This document shows, piece by piece, positions 44,971 through 56,956 of a DNA stretch of 64,000 nucleotides (position 1 is the first letter of the stretch; every line of letters begins with the position of its first letter). This DNA is from Fistulifera solaris (lineage: Eukaryota > Bacillariophyta > Bacillariophyceae > Naviculales > Stauroneidaceae): positions 2,232,001 through 2,296,000 of the forward strand of contig AP026162.1 of NCBI GenBank assembly GCA_030295235.1, written 5' to 3'. The translations under genes and the position numbers were made by a program. The notes below the pieces were generated by a model. It worked only from the letters and a program-made list of their open reading frames with translations. It did no database searches and was not told the DNA's origin.

Positions 44971-45276
44971 TCTGAACGGAAGAGTGACGATTCATAATGC
45001 GCCCTGACAAGCTTATAGTGCTAAGGCAATTCTTATCCGAGAAACGACCGATTTCATGCAGAGCACGGCTTGTTTTATGGACTGGGCACGCGAATAAGTC
45101 ACACTGACCAAGCGACATTTTTCTAACTGCTCTTCAGTTTCCTTGTAGTGTAATCATCATAAACATATATTATAATCATAATAGGCAAGGGCTATATGAA
45201 TCGAAGTATCTATACAAAGAAAACGTCTGTGTTACATATCTTTTGCAGGTTGCTTTATTCTGTCCTTATCATTCAT
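44971..45276. other. Convergent spacer, UBE2J/DUS3
   Basis: About 306 bases of AT-rich 3' flank shared by two convergent genes. No feature recognised. Confidence 0.45.
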
Positions 45277-47092
45277 TCATCCTTCCGCGCTATGTGACTT
45301 TGCTTGATGCTTGGGCTGAAAATGAAAACCTTCTGGAACAGGTCCCAAAAGCATTTCCGATATCTTGATCCAATCCGAGGCTTCGCTGGAAAGAAAGAGA
45401 GTTTCGAGGTCGCTGCGACCGCACATGAAGGGTGGAACTCTCTGATTCATGGACTGCGATGCTGTTTCCAACAATCCAATGGGGACCTGTAAAAACAAAT
45501 GCAAACGTAAACCGTCAGTAAGAGCGTACGTATCCTTTCAACTCAAAGAACAGTGTAACTTGCATAGCGATGAAGGAAAGAGAGCCATTCCAGTAGGAAT
45601 CGGCGACAATTATCAACTCCTTTCTGATCACTCCCCCAATGCTCCAATCCGAATCGAACAAAATCTTTCAAAATGTCCAATCTCTCTGTAGCCGAAATAT
45701 CCCATTGTCTCTTTTCTTTGATTTCGGTCGGTAGCCAAGGTTTAATTAACGCCCCTCTTCCCAACATCGCACATGAGGAAATTCCTTCACGTGATGTACT
45801 TTCTTCGTAGTCTTTGTACGAGAAAATGTCGCCGTTTCCAATAACAGCAATCTTGGGTAGACTCTCATCTTGGTTTAAAGCAGCTCTTGATATGTAATCC
45901 CAGTCAGCTTCCTTCGAGTATCGTTGGAGGCGTGACCGACCATGAATCATTACAGCACCGACCCCACCCATACCCCACTTTTGAATCTTCGCGACGAGTT
46001 CATGGGCAAAGGCTTCGCCATGTCCCAGCCTGTTCTCATTTTGATTGTTACGGGACAAGAGAGAGTTTGTGTGATGCCTTTAATTGCGTCTTTGACCTTA
46101 TTCTGGCGCAACATCAAAGCTGCCCCGGCTCCTTTATCGTTGATGATATCCAGCGGGCATCCTAGATTCAAATCAACAAAATCTACTTTTGTATGATTTT
46201 CAATAAGTTCACATGCACGCGTAAATAGATCAGCATGTCCTGCGGCAAGCTGCACACCGAAAATATCTTCGTCGGCATGTCGTTTCAGGAGAGCCCATTC
46301 GGAAGCGTTTCCCATCAAGATGTGTGAGGCAACCGCCATTTCACCGCACGTAATATCAGCACCCAACTTTTTCATCACGCGACGAAAAGGTAAATTGCCG
46401 ACAGTCGTGAGAGGAGCAATATAAACTTTGTTGGAGAAATCAATCATCTTTCGCGACTTTTCAGGGAGAGGTGTCATGTCGGGCAACGCTTCGCTGCTTT
46501 CGTTCTCTTCGGGGGCAGAGGGATTCTCGAGCGCGTCGTCATTCTTTTTCTGATTGAACTTTTGACAAACAAAAGGATACTCGTTTCTGCGCAATTGAGA
46601 CTGGACATCACGATCTAGCAAGTTGAGAACTTGAGTAGAAGCATCAACTACTCCTTCTTTCCGCAGATTCTCTCCCGTCGCGAGATTCAGATGAGACCCT
46701 CCAAGTCGACAAGTAGCTCCGTACATGCAAAACCCATAGAGATTGTAGTGAGGACAACCACCTTCGATTTGATCGATATCGGGTGGTCTCGACGCAAGAA
46801 AAGCCTTGATGTCGTGAGAAAACTTGCACGAGTCTCCGTGTGTGCACACGTCGCCTCGTAGATGAATCAGACACATCTTTGCATGGTCGCCATTCTCTTC
46901 GCGAAGTCGTTTGTTTTTCCTTTTGTTTTTACGGCTTTTGGGGGTTTCGGAATGGACAGGGACTATTGGAACGATAGGAGGCAAGCAAGAGGCACGCTCG
47001 GACAGAATGAATTCTGCTTTCACGCGCACCGAAAATCTTTCGTTTTGACCGGTTCCCTTGTCCTCAACTTCACCGGTTTTTTTCGTCTCCAT
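45277..47092 (-). CDS. DUS3: tRNA-dihydrouridine(47) synthase DUS3 with CCCH fingers, GC-AG intron, one frame break
   Basis: Flavoenzyme reducing U47 of tRNA, about 579 aa. Lys/Arg-rich N-terminus, two CCCH zinc fingers (CLIHLRGDVCTHGDSCKFSH; CPHYNLYGFCMYGATC), then the FMN TIM barrel: YIAPLTTVGNLPFRR, GVQLAAGH, DLNLGCPLD, IHGRSRLQRYSKEADW, GNGDIFSY and RGALIKPW. The frame breaks near 46021-46026 after TIKMRTGW. One added base continues HGEAFAHELV. The last intron (45563-45487) has a GC donor (GCAAGT) and joins LSFLHRY to VPIGLLETASQSMNQR. Exon 2 is 45486-45277. Confidence 0.92.
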
Positions 47093-47370
47093 CTTGCACT
47101 AGTTCTGATTATCTGTCGGCAACGGTAAGCTAGGCGGTTACTTTATACTATTGCCAATGATTAAATCGCTCAGTCGTCGGCAACACCTTGTTTTCTTTGA
47201 AAAGATTTCATGGCCGTGACGAAAATGTCGAAAATCTTCCTATCTGCGACGGACGTCGTACAGAAACGCAATGGTGTACCAGGGTAACGTATGAAAAAAT
47301 ACTCCGTATTTTGGAAACCTCGATCATCATGTAAACGCTTTATTTTCTACAGCTACATATACAAGTTCGG

Positions 47371-50300
47371 TTACACCCCTGAGCTGCTGGCCCATTTCGT
47401 TCGATACTGCATAAGCTGCTCTGGAGGGAGCTTCGCAATAGCTGACATGCTTGAAACGCCACTCTGACCACTGTTCTCGAGCATGTGGGCACATCGCATC
47501 CAGCCTTCCCATTGCCTTGGGTCTTCGTATATCTTTCCATCTAAAAGACGTGGTAAGAGTTCATTGCAAATCCAAGAGTGAAGACTCTCATGCTGTGAAC
47601 AGACGAGAATACAGGTCCGCATGAAGGCAAGAGGCAGCTTTTCACCACGTGTCAAGAATGTTCCGCTAATGTGATCTAGAGCGGACATGACTACCGAGTC
47701 GTTGTAAATTTCTTCTTCTTCAAGGCACAATTTTATCGCTGAAAGATAACGGCGTTGCTTCTGCTGTTGCGGTAGGTCCAACGAAGAAAAATCAAGCTTG
47801 TGAAGTAAAACTAGTTGTTCACAAAGCGTCATTCCTCTTAGAGCAGGGTTCTCTTCATCTTGCTCTTCACGGAAAAGAAGTGCCTGGGCATTAAGGCGTT
47901 CCCCCATTTTGGCCAAAGCGGTCATGAAGACCTTATCATCTGCGGCCACAAAGTCAACAAATCTCGTTTCGAGATCTTTTCTCAGCATATATCCAACAAC
48001 GGGGATGACAAAACGAGGATCCTTCTCTCCGCCATCGGCTTTCTTCATTTCCTGAATTTCGTAGCAAACATCAATGACATCTTGATCGGGGTTGTTACGA
48101 TCAGACAGAGATGCGAGGTTTTCAAGGAATGTCAACAGCAATGGTATCTCATTGGGGCCCGTCATTTTAGCCACCTTCAAAGCGATACCAGTTTTGCCAT
48201 GCTTAGCGGCACTTGCTTTTGATAGCTTAAACATGTTTGCGCGAACAGCTTTTGAGAGAACGTCCGCCTTTTCCACAGAACTCAAAGAAAAGAGGTCTTC
48301 GATCATATCTGGAATGCGAAGGCAAATAGCCATAAACAGAAGAGCAGGTCCTCTCATCTGTTCTAAGACCTGCTTTTCTTCGCTGCTGAGTGCAATATAG
48401 GGATTTTTCTTTGCTGCAGCTAAGACTTTCGGCTCAGCTTCCTTGTTGGCCTTCTCTATCTGGTCAAAGCATTCGATCGCCTTATTCGACGCGTATCTCA
48501 ATTCGTCTTTCGCGGCGTTTGCTACAAAATCTGAAAGCGACTCATTCTTTGTAAAAGAACGTTGACAACCAGGCCTAAGCCATTTTCTTGTACCTTAGGA
48601 TTTGATGGCAACCTACCTGACGCGATCGCAGCAGCACAATTTACGGCCCACTTGCGAATTTCACCTGAAGTTTTTTGACAAGCGAGATCTCGCAGAATGA
48701 GCAAGCCGCATTTTGCGCGCTTTTCGGCAGCTTGCTTGGCGGCATGTGTTGCGGCAGCTACAGCAATCGCTTCCTGACTAGTCTGGCGTTGGGCTGAAAC
48801 AACCTTCTTCGTTATATCTTCTAGATCACATAAGCCAGCGAGAAGGGTCACCGATGTTTCCGTCACGCGAGGTAAAGACGTCATTACCACTTGAAGCTTG
48901 TGGCAGGCGTCAGCAGCGGCTTTCTTTCTACTTTCGTCCGTTGGTTTTTGGTTGGCAACTTCACCAGCATAAACAACAAGAGATACATACAGCGCTAAGG
49001 TGCAATCGTACTTCCACCACTTGCTTTCAGCCACTGCATCGTCACAACACTGCATGAATGCTTCACTCAACAAGGCTTGTCCGATCGATGTGGTTATACC
49101 ATTATAATCTGACGTCGGCATTACATCAGCAGCGAGAGATGAAGCAACAAGAGGATGAACTTCAATGAATTTCATCAAGGACAGCGCTGTTTCTTCCTTA
49201 AAGTATCTCCCCTGCATTTTGGAAATGCTTTCTTTTGCCATATTAAACTGCTCTTCCTGGATCGCACTCGGTTGGATATTTTTCAATACGAAAGACAGCC
49301 GAGACGTAAGCTGACCTGCCAAAGAATCTAAGGATTTAGATTCGAAATTAGTTACAGATGCCAGAATTCGACCGAGTGCATTAGAAGCCGCCAATTCGAT
49401 CTGATCGTGAACTATTTTGCGTCGCTTCTTTTCGCGCTCGTCTTCTTCTTGCTGGCCGCTGCTCTCAAAGTTCAGGCGCAGCAACCCGACGAAATTCTCT
49501 TTCAAATTGTATTTCTCGTCAGACTCAATATCAACGTTCCAGGCGGCGCTGCCATCCCTCTCATACCAGTGACCCTCCTCCTGTGTCAAAGAAGCCCCGT
49601 TAGTCATAATCGCATCCACAATATAATCCAGAGAAATAGGTATTTTTTCCAGACGCGCTCGTTGAGCGCTTCGGAGGTTCGCTTGGTAGATGATTTAGGT
49701 TCACCATGATAAGATCAATCGAGTCTGACATACTCGTGGGTAGCTGGATACCATGTCCTAAACCTCTCGCCGCTTTGGCAGCTCTCATCTTAGCCAAGGC
49801 GTCGTCTGTTTCTCGTTGTCGACGGCTTGAACGATCATTGTTTTCACTTGCGTCCCATTCATAATACATGTTGGCCCTATTACGCGCTGCACGACCGGCT
49901 GTTTTCAGGTCAGTTGCCTGTTTGGCCATGGAAAGTGCTTTATCGGCTTGAATTTCCATGTCGTACGTTTTCAGCGCACTGTGTAGGACATCTGATGCTT
50001 TCGTAGTGATGGATAGAGAGTTTCGCAACATCGCCAAACACGTAGATTTCAACTGCGAAGTGATCGCTATGACTGCGGATTTCGACAGCACCCCGGTCTC
50101 TGAATAAACTGGGGGCTGGACTGCCCTGCGAGATATACAGAACGAGACCTCCTTGAAAAAGGCCGGACGGTTCGCCGCCAAGGCTTGCATGGCATTGATA
50201 CTCAATGTGTACGACTTCTGCGATAGTTCAAATTCAAACTCCAAAGCGCTACGATCAAGTTTATAAGCCAGAGCGTTGCCAGTTTCTTCTTTTGGCAAGT

Positions 50301-51615
50301 TCGATTCAATTTCCAAGTATGCGAGTGCTGCTGGCTTCAGTATCGAAACAACCTGAGATGACGGAGACCCTCCTCCACCAGATGTCATGAGCATATCTGA
50401 AAGAATATTTGCATCAATCTTTATTTGTCCACCGAGAAACGTTAGGCCTCGTAAAGTTGTGAAAGCATATTCGGCGACAGATTCCAGTGCTTCACGCGTA
50501 ATGACAGGATGACCTGCCGGAAGTTCGTCGAGCGAAAAGTCCGAAGCAACCTACGACAAAGAACCAAAAGGTGAGACAGGCAATTGCCTTGAACATTCCC
50601 CAATAGGGCGTAGGTGACAACTTACGGTAGGTCCGCGGCGTTTTCCGACAGCATCTTGAGCTTTGAAAGAACAGCAAAGGATAACAATTTCCAAAAATTT
50701 GATACAAGCACTGCGAATGGCTTCACCCGAATTACCCAAAAACAGCTTCTTAAATACCCCTTCTACCATTCGCATAACCGGTCCGTAAAGACGATTGGCT
50801 CCACGATCATCTGTATCTTTGATGCGTTGCGCAATGTGTCGCAAGCTAGGTCGGAGCGAAGCACATGCCGCCAGTACTCCACGCGAGGCAACCGCACCTT
50901 CGCCTTCATCGGATGTTAGCACTCCTGGTTCAGTGCATGCAATAGATGCTTGAACCCAATAACGTAAAATCTCTGCTTCGCGAGCTGTTCGCTTCGCCAG
51001 TCGCTTCTGCAGTAACGGTTTGAGCGCTGGGTTCGCAGCCGATGATGAGTGCGACCCTCCCGCACCGTATGGACCAGCTTGAGGCCCGGATGTTGTCGCA
51101 TCCAACCAGCTACCTGCCTTATGACATTCTTTCCAGAAATTGTGAAAGAACTCGAGACTAGCCCCCAGCTTGGCCGGGTTTCGTTCCGACTGGGCCATTT
51201 CCAAAACGACTGGCAACACTAGATCGGATACAACTCTATCGTAAACATCTTCAACACTTGCTTCAATGCCTTCTGTTCCTTCACCTCGATAATAAGTACG
51301 CGCAATAGAGGGTCCAGTGTGAGCCGCAACTTCCAATACAGGACGTAACATCGTCGCCAGTTCTTCGTGAATGTTGGGCGCTCCCGGAGCCGACGAAGTC
51401 CTGACACCCGGATGAATCCGCACGTCGTCTAGCGCCGAAACAATGCGACCCTCGAGATCATCAATCGCTAGTAACAGAGGATCTTCTATTTCCATCTCCT
51501 GTTCCTGGAGTTCCGGCTGGGCATTATCATCGTCCGAGAGATTGTCGTCTTGTAGACCCGCCAGTGTGTCGTCTAACGATTCGCGCATCATGTTTCCGCC
51601 ACTTCGCATCGCCAT
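47371..51615 (-). CDS. SYMPK: Symplekin/Pta1, mRNA 3'-end processing scaffold, 2 exons, two frame breaks
   Basis: Scaffold of the cleavage and polyadenylation machinery (and histone pre-mRNA processing in animals), about 1389 aa. Exon 1 51615-50626 and exon 2 50550-47371, intron 75 nt (GTAAGT..GTAG). Acidic N-terminus, HEAT-like alpha repeats with KFLEIVILCCS, the middle DSIDLIMVNLNHLPSEPP region, and the Symplekin C domain (EIPLLLTFLENLASLSDRN...GMTLCEQLVLLHKLD...PRQWEGWMRC...KLPPEQLMQ). One surplus base in the T6 run 49643-49648 and one missing base at A4 48553-48556 break the frame. Correction gives SLDYIVDAIMTNG and NVLFTKNESLSDFV. Confidence 0.88.
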
Positions 51616-52012
51616 GGTGTCTCCTTTTTCTCAGTCAAACTTAATAAAGCAACTGATTCGAGCTTTGTATTATTTGTCGGTAGAATGAAGGATAGCAATC
51701 AAAGAAATGTGCCGCAGGTTACAATTTTGTTGCTTGTTGTTTGTTGTTGTCTTTTATCCTTCATCTTTTTTTTTGCCTGAGACCGCTGGACGAAGGACGG
51801 ACGAGAAGGCGGATCATTGCGATATCGTGTCGTCGTCATACGCGTGACTAAATCACTCCTGAATGAGCTGAGGATAAAAGAGTTTTCAAGAAACAAACGT
51901 TAATTACGATCAGCGCTACCTGGCAAATGTATAATGCAAAGCACAATTTTTCGAATCGCAAAGAGGACATTATATTCCTACTGTTTATCGAAAAATGACG
52001 GATTGCAACGAA
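51616..52012. other. Intergenic spacer
   Basis: About 397 bases between the symplekin start and the stop of the pfkB kinase gene, both on the minus strand. A T-rich tract lies at ~51758-51775. No gene seen. Confidence 0.45.
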
Positions 52013-53321
52013 TCACGGTGCATTCATTGTCCTTCGCGAATCGAATCGAAAGCCGCCTACACAAAGCTGTAGTGACCTTTGCATTTGCTCGATATCTTCA
52101 CCTAGTTCCTCATCTACTTCGTGAGCTCTAGGTATGGCGGTTCGTGCTCCGGGTCCACCGAGCTTTCGCCCAGCTACCCACGATGCGAAAGAAAGCGCCA
52201 AGCGAGGTTTGTGTTTCAATTCCGAATGCAATTTGGCCAAGAGAAAGGCACCGAAGAATGCGTCCCCAGCGCCAGTTGTATCCACAATCTCCGCATTTGA
52301 AAGGATACCTGCCGTTTCCAAATGGTATCTGGCAGTACAAAGCACATCTTCTTTCTCGTCATTGACATCGGAAAAGACTTGTTTGACGGAAGCACGCATT
52401 ACACCGTTGTCAAACACCGAAACCGAAACCGAAACCTCATTCACGGGCATGATTTGTTTGTTCTCTTCTTTGATTTGAATCGAATCGCAGCGGATTAAAG
52501 CTGACCCCTGACTTCCTCTCGTGATGACAATCTCCTTCCCGATTTGGTTGTACCACCGAGTAAAGAACGCACTCGGGCGAATGAGATGAGCGAGTAACTT
52601 TGCATCCGCTTCCTCTATTTTATCATCATGACATACAGATGTTGGCATGAGCGGACTTCTCTCTCGCGAGTCTTCCATTTCTCGAGTAAGCTTGGTCAAA
52701 TAATCCTCGAGTTGATCGGCATTTGTCAGTACAATCGATGCTACATCGAGTAGTGCATCCAGTGCCTTGCTATTCCGATCCTTCTCGACATCCAAAGAGA
52801 CGGGTATACCTCGTTTTTGGGCTTCGCGCGCCAGCTCCAGAGCTACATCCGTATGGCGAGCGTCTGTGTGAAGCAAAACAACATTTTGGAATAGTTCATC
52901 CCTATCCACTTGTTGCAATTCGTCCAACGTCAACTCCCCACAGGTCCCCGGAGTATGAATGCAAGTTCTCGTGTGTTCATCCTCACTGACGACTATCGTC
53001 GTGAATGCCGTCGTCGATCCTTCGATCCCCACTCGAAACAAGGGAGAAGAAAGGTCGACACCTTCGGCCTCTAAATCGGCCATAATTTGTCGACCCACAT
53101 AGTCATCGCCGACCTTGGTACACAATTGGATGCGATAGAATGACTCTCGAAAAATGGCAGCGCGTGACAATCGCGCCATGGCGGTCGCGGTATTGGCCGC
53201 ATTGCCTCCACCGACTTCGTGGTAGACCGTCGTCCGTACTTTGGCGTCCGGGGTGGGATAGTGGGAGACGCTCAACAAACGATCCATCCCACAGGCTCCG
53301 ATCACGAGAATGACTTTTCAT
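52013..53321 (-). CDS. pfkB-family carbohydrate kinase; one frame break near the start
   Basis: About 435 aa, ribokinase-like fold. N-terminal VILVIGACGMDRLLSVSHYP and VGGGNAANTATAMARL (substrate-binding GG), mid GSTTAFTTIV, and the C-terminal ATP/anion-hole signature VDTTGAGDAFFGAFLL with catalytic Asp. Family members phosphorylate sugars or nucleosides; the extra ~60 residues (REMEDSRERSPLMP...) and the substrate are unassigned. The ATG at 53321 reaches the frame only if one A is removed from the T4/A4 run 53315-53318, giving MKVILVIGACG. Otherwise a GTG at 53305 would have to start. Confidence 0.88.
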
Positions 53322-53963
53322 GGCTCATGAGGGACCGAGAGTGGTATCGGCGGGTTGTCGGTGGTACGAAATACTGTTGATTGATGTGCCGAACCCCAGG
53401 AAAGGCGTACGAGGGTTGACAAACGAATATCCAGCTCAATAACGTCTTCCAATAATGGATCATGAAGGTTGATCATGAAGCTATTAGCCGTAGGAAGTGC
53501 TTTGAAGCTATTGCGTTGACTGAATAACTATATTATGCTGGTAGCTGACACTTTGTGTGATGTATTCAAAAGTTGCATCTGTCTCTTGTAAATAAAGAGT
53601 AAAGTCCAGATGATGCCTTTTCTTTGACGGTGATAAAAGACAGTTTTAAGCTAAAACAAAGCGCAATAACTCATTGCTGAATTACAAAGTGAATGAAAGA
53701 CCCGTCAAGCTTCGAGGCGATGAACATGCACCGAAAAAAAAACGAACAATACGCGGAGGCGACAAAAGACGAAAACGAGTAGAAGCAGTACGACACGCTA
53801 CGACAGCAAACGCCTGACAACAAGATCACGTTACAAAAAAGCTGCAACAATGCCGTAGATGATATTAGCTGTTATATTTTCGGCTAATCATTCTTTAAAA
53901 AGTTCTAGTATTTACGAGATTCGTCTTACGCTTCCCATAGCACGACGAATCGAATTCAGGCTC
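53322..53963. other. Intergenic spacer
   Basis: About 640 bases. Short unrelated frames only. Nothing supported. Confidence 0.45.
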
Positions 53964-54188
53964 CTACTTCTTGGCAGCCGCCTTTTGTTTCGCTGCTTGT
54001 TGTGCCAAGTGATGAGCTCGAGCAGCCTCGTACGCAGCAGCGGCAAAGCCACCCACCATGGGTCGGTGATTGCCGGAAGCCGCGGGGGCCGGTTCGGGCT
54101 GCGGGGTTTCATCGTCTTCCTCCGAGTCGTAGTCAAAACCTAGGCCGCCAGCCATGGGTTGCATAACACTCGATTGGCGACGCGACAT
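53964..54188 (-). CDS. Small Ala-rich hypothetical protein
   Basis: 74 aa from ATG 54188. Not recognised. Composition is distinctive: MSRRQSSVM start, GGLGFDYDSEEDDETPQPEP acidic middle, then GGFAAAAYEAARAHHLAQQA, a predicted amphipathic helix ending KQKAAAKK. Polar, no TM or signal. The clear ATG context and ordered composition favour a real gene; an upstream in-frame Met (54269) adds a hydrophobic stretch of unlikely coding nature. Confidence 0.55.
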   Translation of the reverse strand: MSRRQSSVMQPMAGGLGFDYDSEEDDETPQPEPAPAASGNHRPMVGGFAAAAYEAARAHHLAQQAAKQKAAAKK

Positions 54189-55204
54189 TGTATTCTTTTG
54201 GAATGTAAATGAAATAGATGACAGGAGATAGAGATAATACGAAAAGCTGTCGTTCGGTAAGCGCAGCAAAGTTGTGTTCGATTTTTATGAATGTTGTCAC
54301 GATGACCTCTCCGCCGTCGACGGGGGCGGAATTTCGGACGGAAGAAGCGACCACGCGCCGGGACGGCAATGACCCTGGCGACGCCGGATGAACACTTTCG
54401 AAGATACAAAAGCCCTTCGGAAGTCTCCGAAACGTAAAGGGCCTTTTCGAGTCATTACTAAGTCCTGGAAATGTACAGTCCAGTACCGCCTTCCGCGCAT
54501 TTTTGGCGTTTTACGTCATTGGACTCCTGAGTCACGAGTCTTTCCGTGTCCGGAGTACTTCAAGTTATATAGTAAATGCAATACGTCATGTTCTTGGAAC
54601 TTGAAACACGACTACAATTAGCGCCCTATAGTACGTGTTGTCCTAACATGAAAAATCTATGTATGGCCTCGCTTTTTCGACCTAGAGTTTAGGAGTTTAG
54701 GCGACGTCGTGCCAAATTTTGAGCTAGATTGAATTCTGAAAACGTAGACTAGTCACAAGGCTCAAGGGTACGATCGCCCTCTCTCTAGAGCCAAAGTTTT
54801 TCAACATGATGACATAGTAATAAGAGTTTAAAAAGGATCGACTTGCAACTACAATGTCTCTATCACTAGTCTAGTTCTCTTACTAGTTACGAGGCGACAT
54901 GGCCAAAGTTCGTCTGTGTATAAACAAGCGCCCAAGTAAAAAGTTCATAGAAAGATTAAATCGGCTTGGAGATATCTCAGCATTACTTGGGGGCGTAGGC
55001 ATTCTTTGCTGCGATTCCAAGGGATTTATGCGCAAACCTAGATCATGTTGCAGCATGCTTCATCGAACCTCAGCTTCTGCTATTTAAGGTGGCAAATATC
55101 CGCACAAGGTGCTTATGAGCTCGGTTGAGAAGACCTTGCTTTAGGTGCCCTTTTATGAAGCGCTGATTTATAACAGTCGCCGGTTGCGCTGGGAGAACGC
55201 AGAA
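54189..55204. other. Intergenic spacer
   Basis: About 1 kb. Short frames on both strands lack family resemblance. A CRE-like TTTACGTCATTGG sits at ~54510 and TGAGTCA at 54528. No gene or repeat called. Confidence 0.45.
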
Positions 55205-56599
55205 TCATACCCAGCCCTCATAAGGAACCAAATCAAAGTTTGGTTCGACGATACCGTTGCGGTGCAATCCGTCGATCATGCCTTTTTGACCGACCGCTCG
55301 CCAATCACTGACCTGTTTCCCCACAACGACAAAGACTCGAAGAGCGACAGCTGCAAGAATGTCGTTCGCATTCTGGTCAAATTGCGGATTCGACAGGTCC
55401 GTATTGTCAAACAGATTAACCCGCTTTGGAAATGTTTTTGTTCGAAATATATCTTTGAGTACATCATTGCATGGGTGATCCGTCGATCGCGGAAGAACAA
55501 ACGGAGGATAGCAGTTCTTTGTCGTCATTGGAGGCTCATTGAAGGTCAACAACCGGATAGGAAAGGTGGGATCATCTATCACTTTGAGCAGGTGCCCTAC
55601 AAACGTGGTTAGCTGACTTTGAAACTCGGCTTGAGATAAGGGACGCTGTGGCTCTTCCAAGCTGAGAAGAATGTGCTTGCACTTTCTCAATTTTTGTTTC
55701 GTTTCAAGCTCCCAATCCACATCTGGATGAACAAAGTCCGTAACATTGTAGTAGTGAAATTTGAAAGGCCTTTGACCTGCCGAAATTTGCGGTCGTAACT
55801 GCAGAAACGTTTCCCATAGTTTAAAAGCACTGTAACTTCCCATGAAACACAATAACTCGTAGTTCCCAAGCTCGTGAAACTTATAAAACCCATTCGGATC
55901 GGTAGTTGCATCATCCACTAAAACGATAGAGTCTGCCGCTTCGAGCATCGTGTAAGCCGATAAATCTTCTTGCTTCGGTAACTTCCAAACATAATCGGGA
56001 AGATTCTTGTCCGGAAAAGTACTCGACAGTGTCGACACCCACGCTTTATTCAAAAACAGCGAGTTCGCCTCACCTGATTTACTCAGTGAATTCTTTTCCA
56101 CGTCTACTAGCATATCGATCGATTGAGATAGTGGACGCCATTCCGTGCGATCCCTTTCGCAACCATACCAGCGCGCATCGACTTTGTACGGTCCGGACAT
56201 GGGAATATCAAAACTACCCCTCCACAGCCTGTCACTTTCCTGCTTTAGCTCAATATTTACCAAACAATTCCCCACGAGTCGAACCCAGAACCTAGGATAC
56301 TGACACGCCGTGTCGGCAATCTGCAAGAGCGCCTCATGTGGACCGGCGCTGTACGCATTGCCGGTGGTAGTATGCAACTTGAGTATCAATTGAACGCCAC
56401 GGGATATTTCCAAAGTCTCGTATTGATATCCCTCTTCCTTTATTAGCTCGGTTTCCTCGACGTAATTGAATCGCAGAAGAAAGATGACGGTCGCGTGAAG
56501 GAAAATCAAGCCTATTACGATGCATTGATAAGGAATGCGGGCAAAGAAGTACCGATAGACTGTCCTCATACTGTTGTTTCTCTTAGAGGGTGTGTGCAT
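55205..56599 (-). CDS. Predicted type II membrane protein of unknown function
   Basis: 464 aa, intact frame. Short basic cytosolic N-terminus (SKRNNSMRTVYRYFFARIP), one TM segment at ~24-42 (CIVIGLIFLHATVIFLL), then a large lumenal domain. The first lumenal part is beta-rich with an immunoglobulin/filamin-like signature (WRGSFDIPMSGPYKVDARWYGC). The rest contains NYELLCFMGSYSAFKLW and FKFHYYNVTDFVHPDVDW and several Asn-X-Ser/Thr sites. The topology fits Golgi enzymes (glycosyltransferase or esterase-like), but no catalytic motif was recognised and no function is assigned. Confidence 0.75.
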   Translation of the reverse strand: MHTPSKRNNSMRTVYRYFFARIPYQCIVIGLIFLHATVIFLLRFNYVEETELIKEEGYQYETLEISRGVQLILKLHTTTGNAYSAGPHEALLQIADTACQYPRFWVRLVGNCLVNIELKQESDRLWRGSFDIPMSGPYKVDARWYGCERDRTEWRPLSQSIDMLVDVEKNSLSKSGEANSLFLNKAWVSTLSSTFPDKNLPDYVWKLPKQEDLSAYTMLEAADSIVLVDDATTDPNGFYKFHELGNYELLCFMGSYSAFKLWETFLQLRPQISAGQRPFKFHYYNVTDFVHPDVDWELETKQKLRKCKHILLSLEEPQRPLSQAEFQSQLTTFVGHLLKVIDDPTFPIRLLTFNEPPMTTKNCYPPFVLPRSTDHPCNDVLKDIFRTKTFPKRVNLFDNTDLSNPQFDQNANDILAAVALRVFVVVGKQVSDWRAVGQKGMIDGLHRNGIVEPNFDLVPYEGWV

Positions 56600-56956
56600 G
56601 GACGGCGATACTCATTTATTAAGGTCGAGTGGATCGATGGTAATCGATTGTCATTGTCAGACGACAAAGCGCATTTCCTTCGTTTTTTTATTTTTGTGGT
56701 TGGAGTAAAATTTCTCATGGTCATCGAAATTTTGCATTTATGCCACTGGTAAATTTCCGTGTACTACTATCACCACAGAAACAAGCCCAGCGCTGTAGCT
56801 AGAGGTATTTGAAAGAAACAAAAACTACTACTTATCAATCAAGTTAGTCTAGATGAATGACGAAACCCCGTGATCTATTATTCTTTACAGTTATCAGATC
56901 TTCCATATATGAAGTCTATGAAAGATTTGACCCTTGCCAAAAGAGTCAAACTCGTT
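56600..56956. other. Intergenic spacer
   Basis: About 357 AT-rich bases between two minus-strand genes. No feature recognised. Confidence 0.45.
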
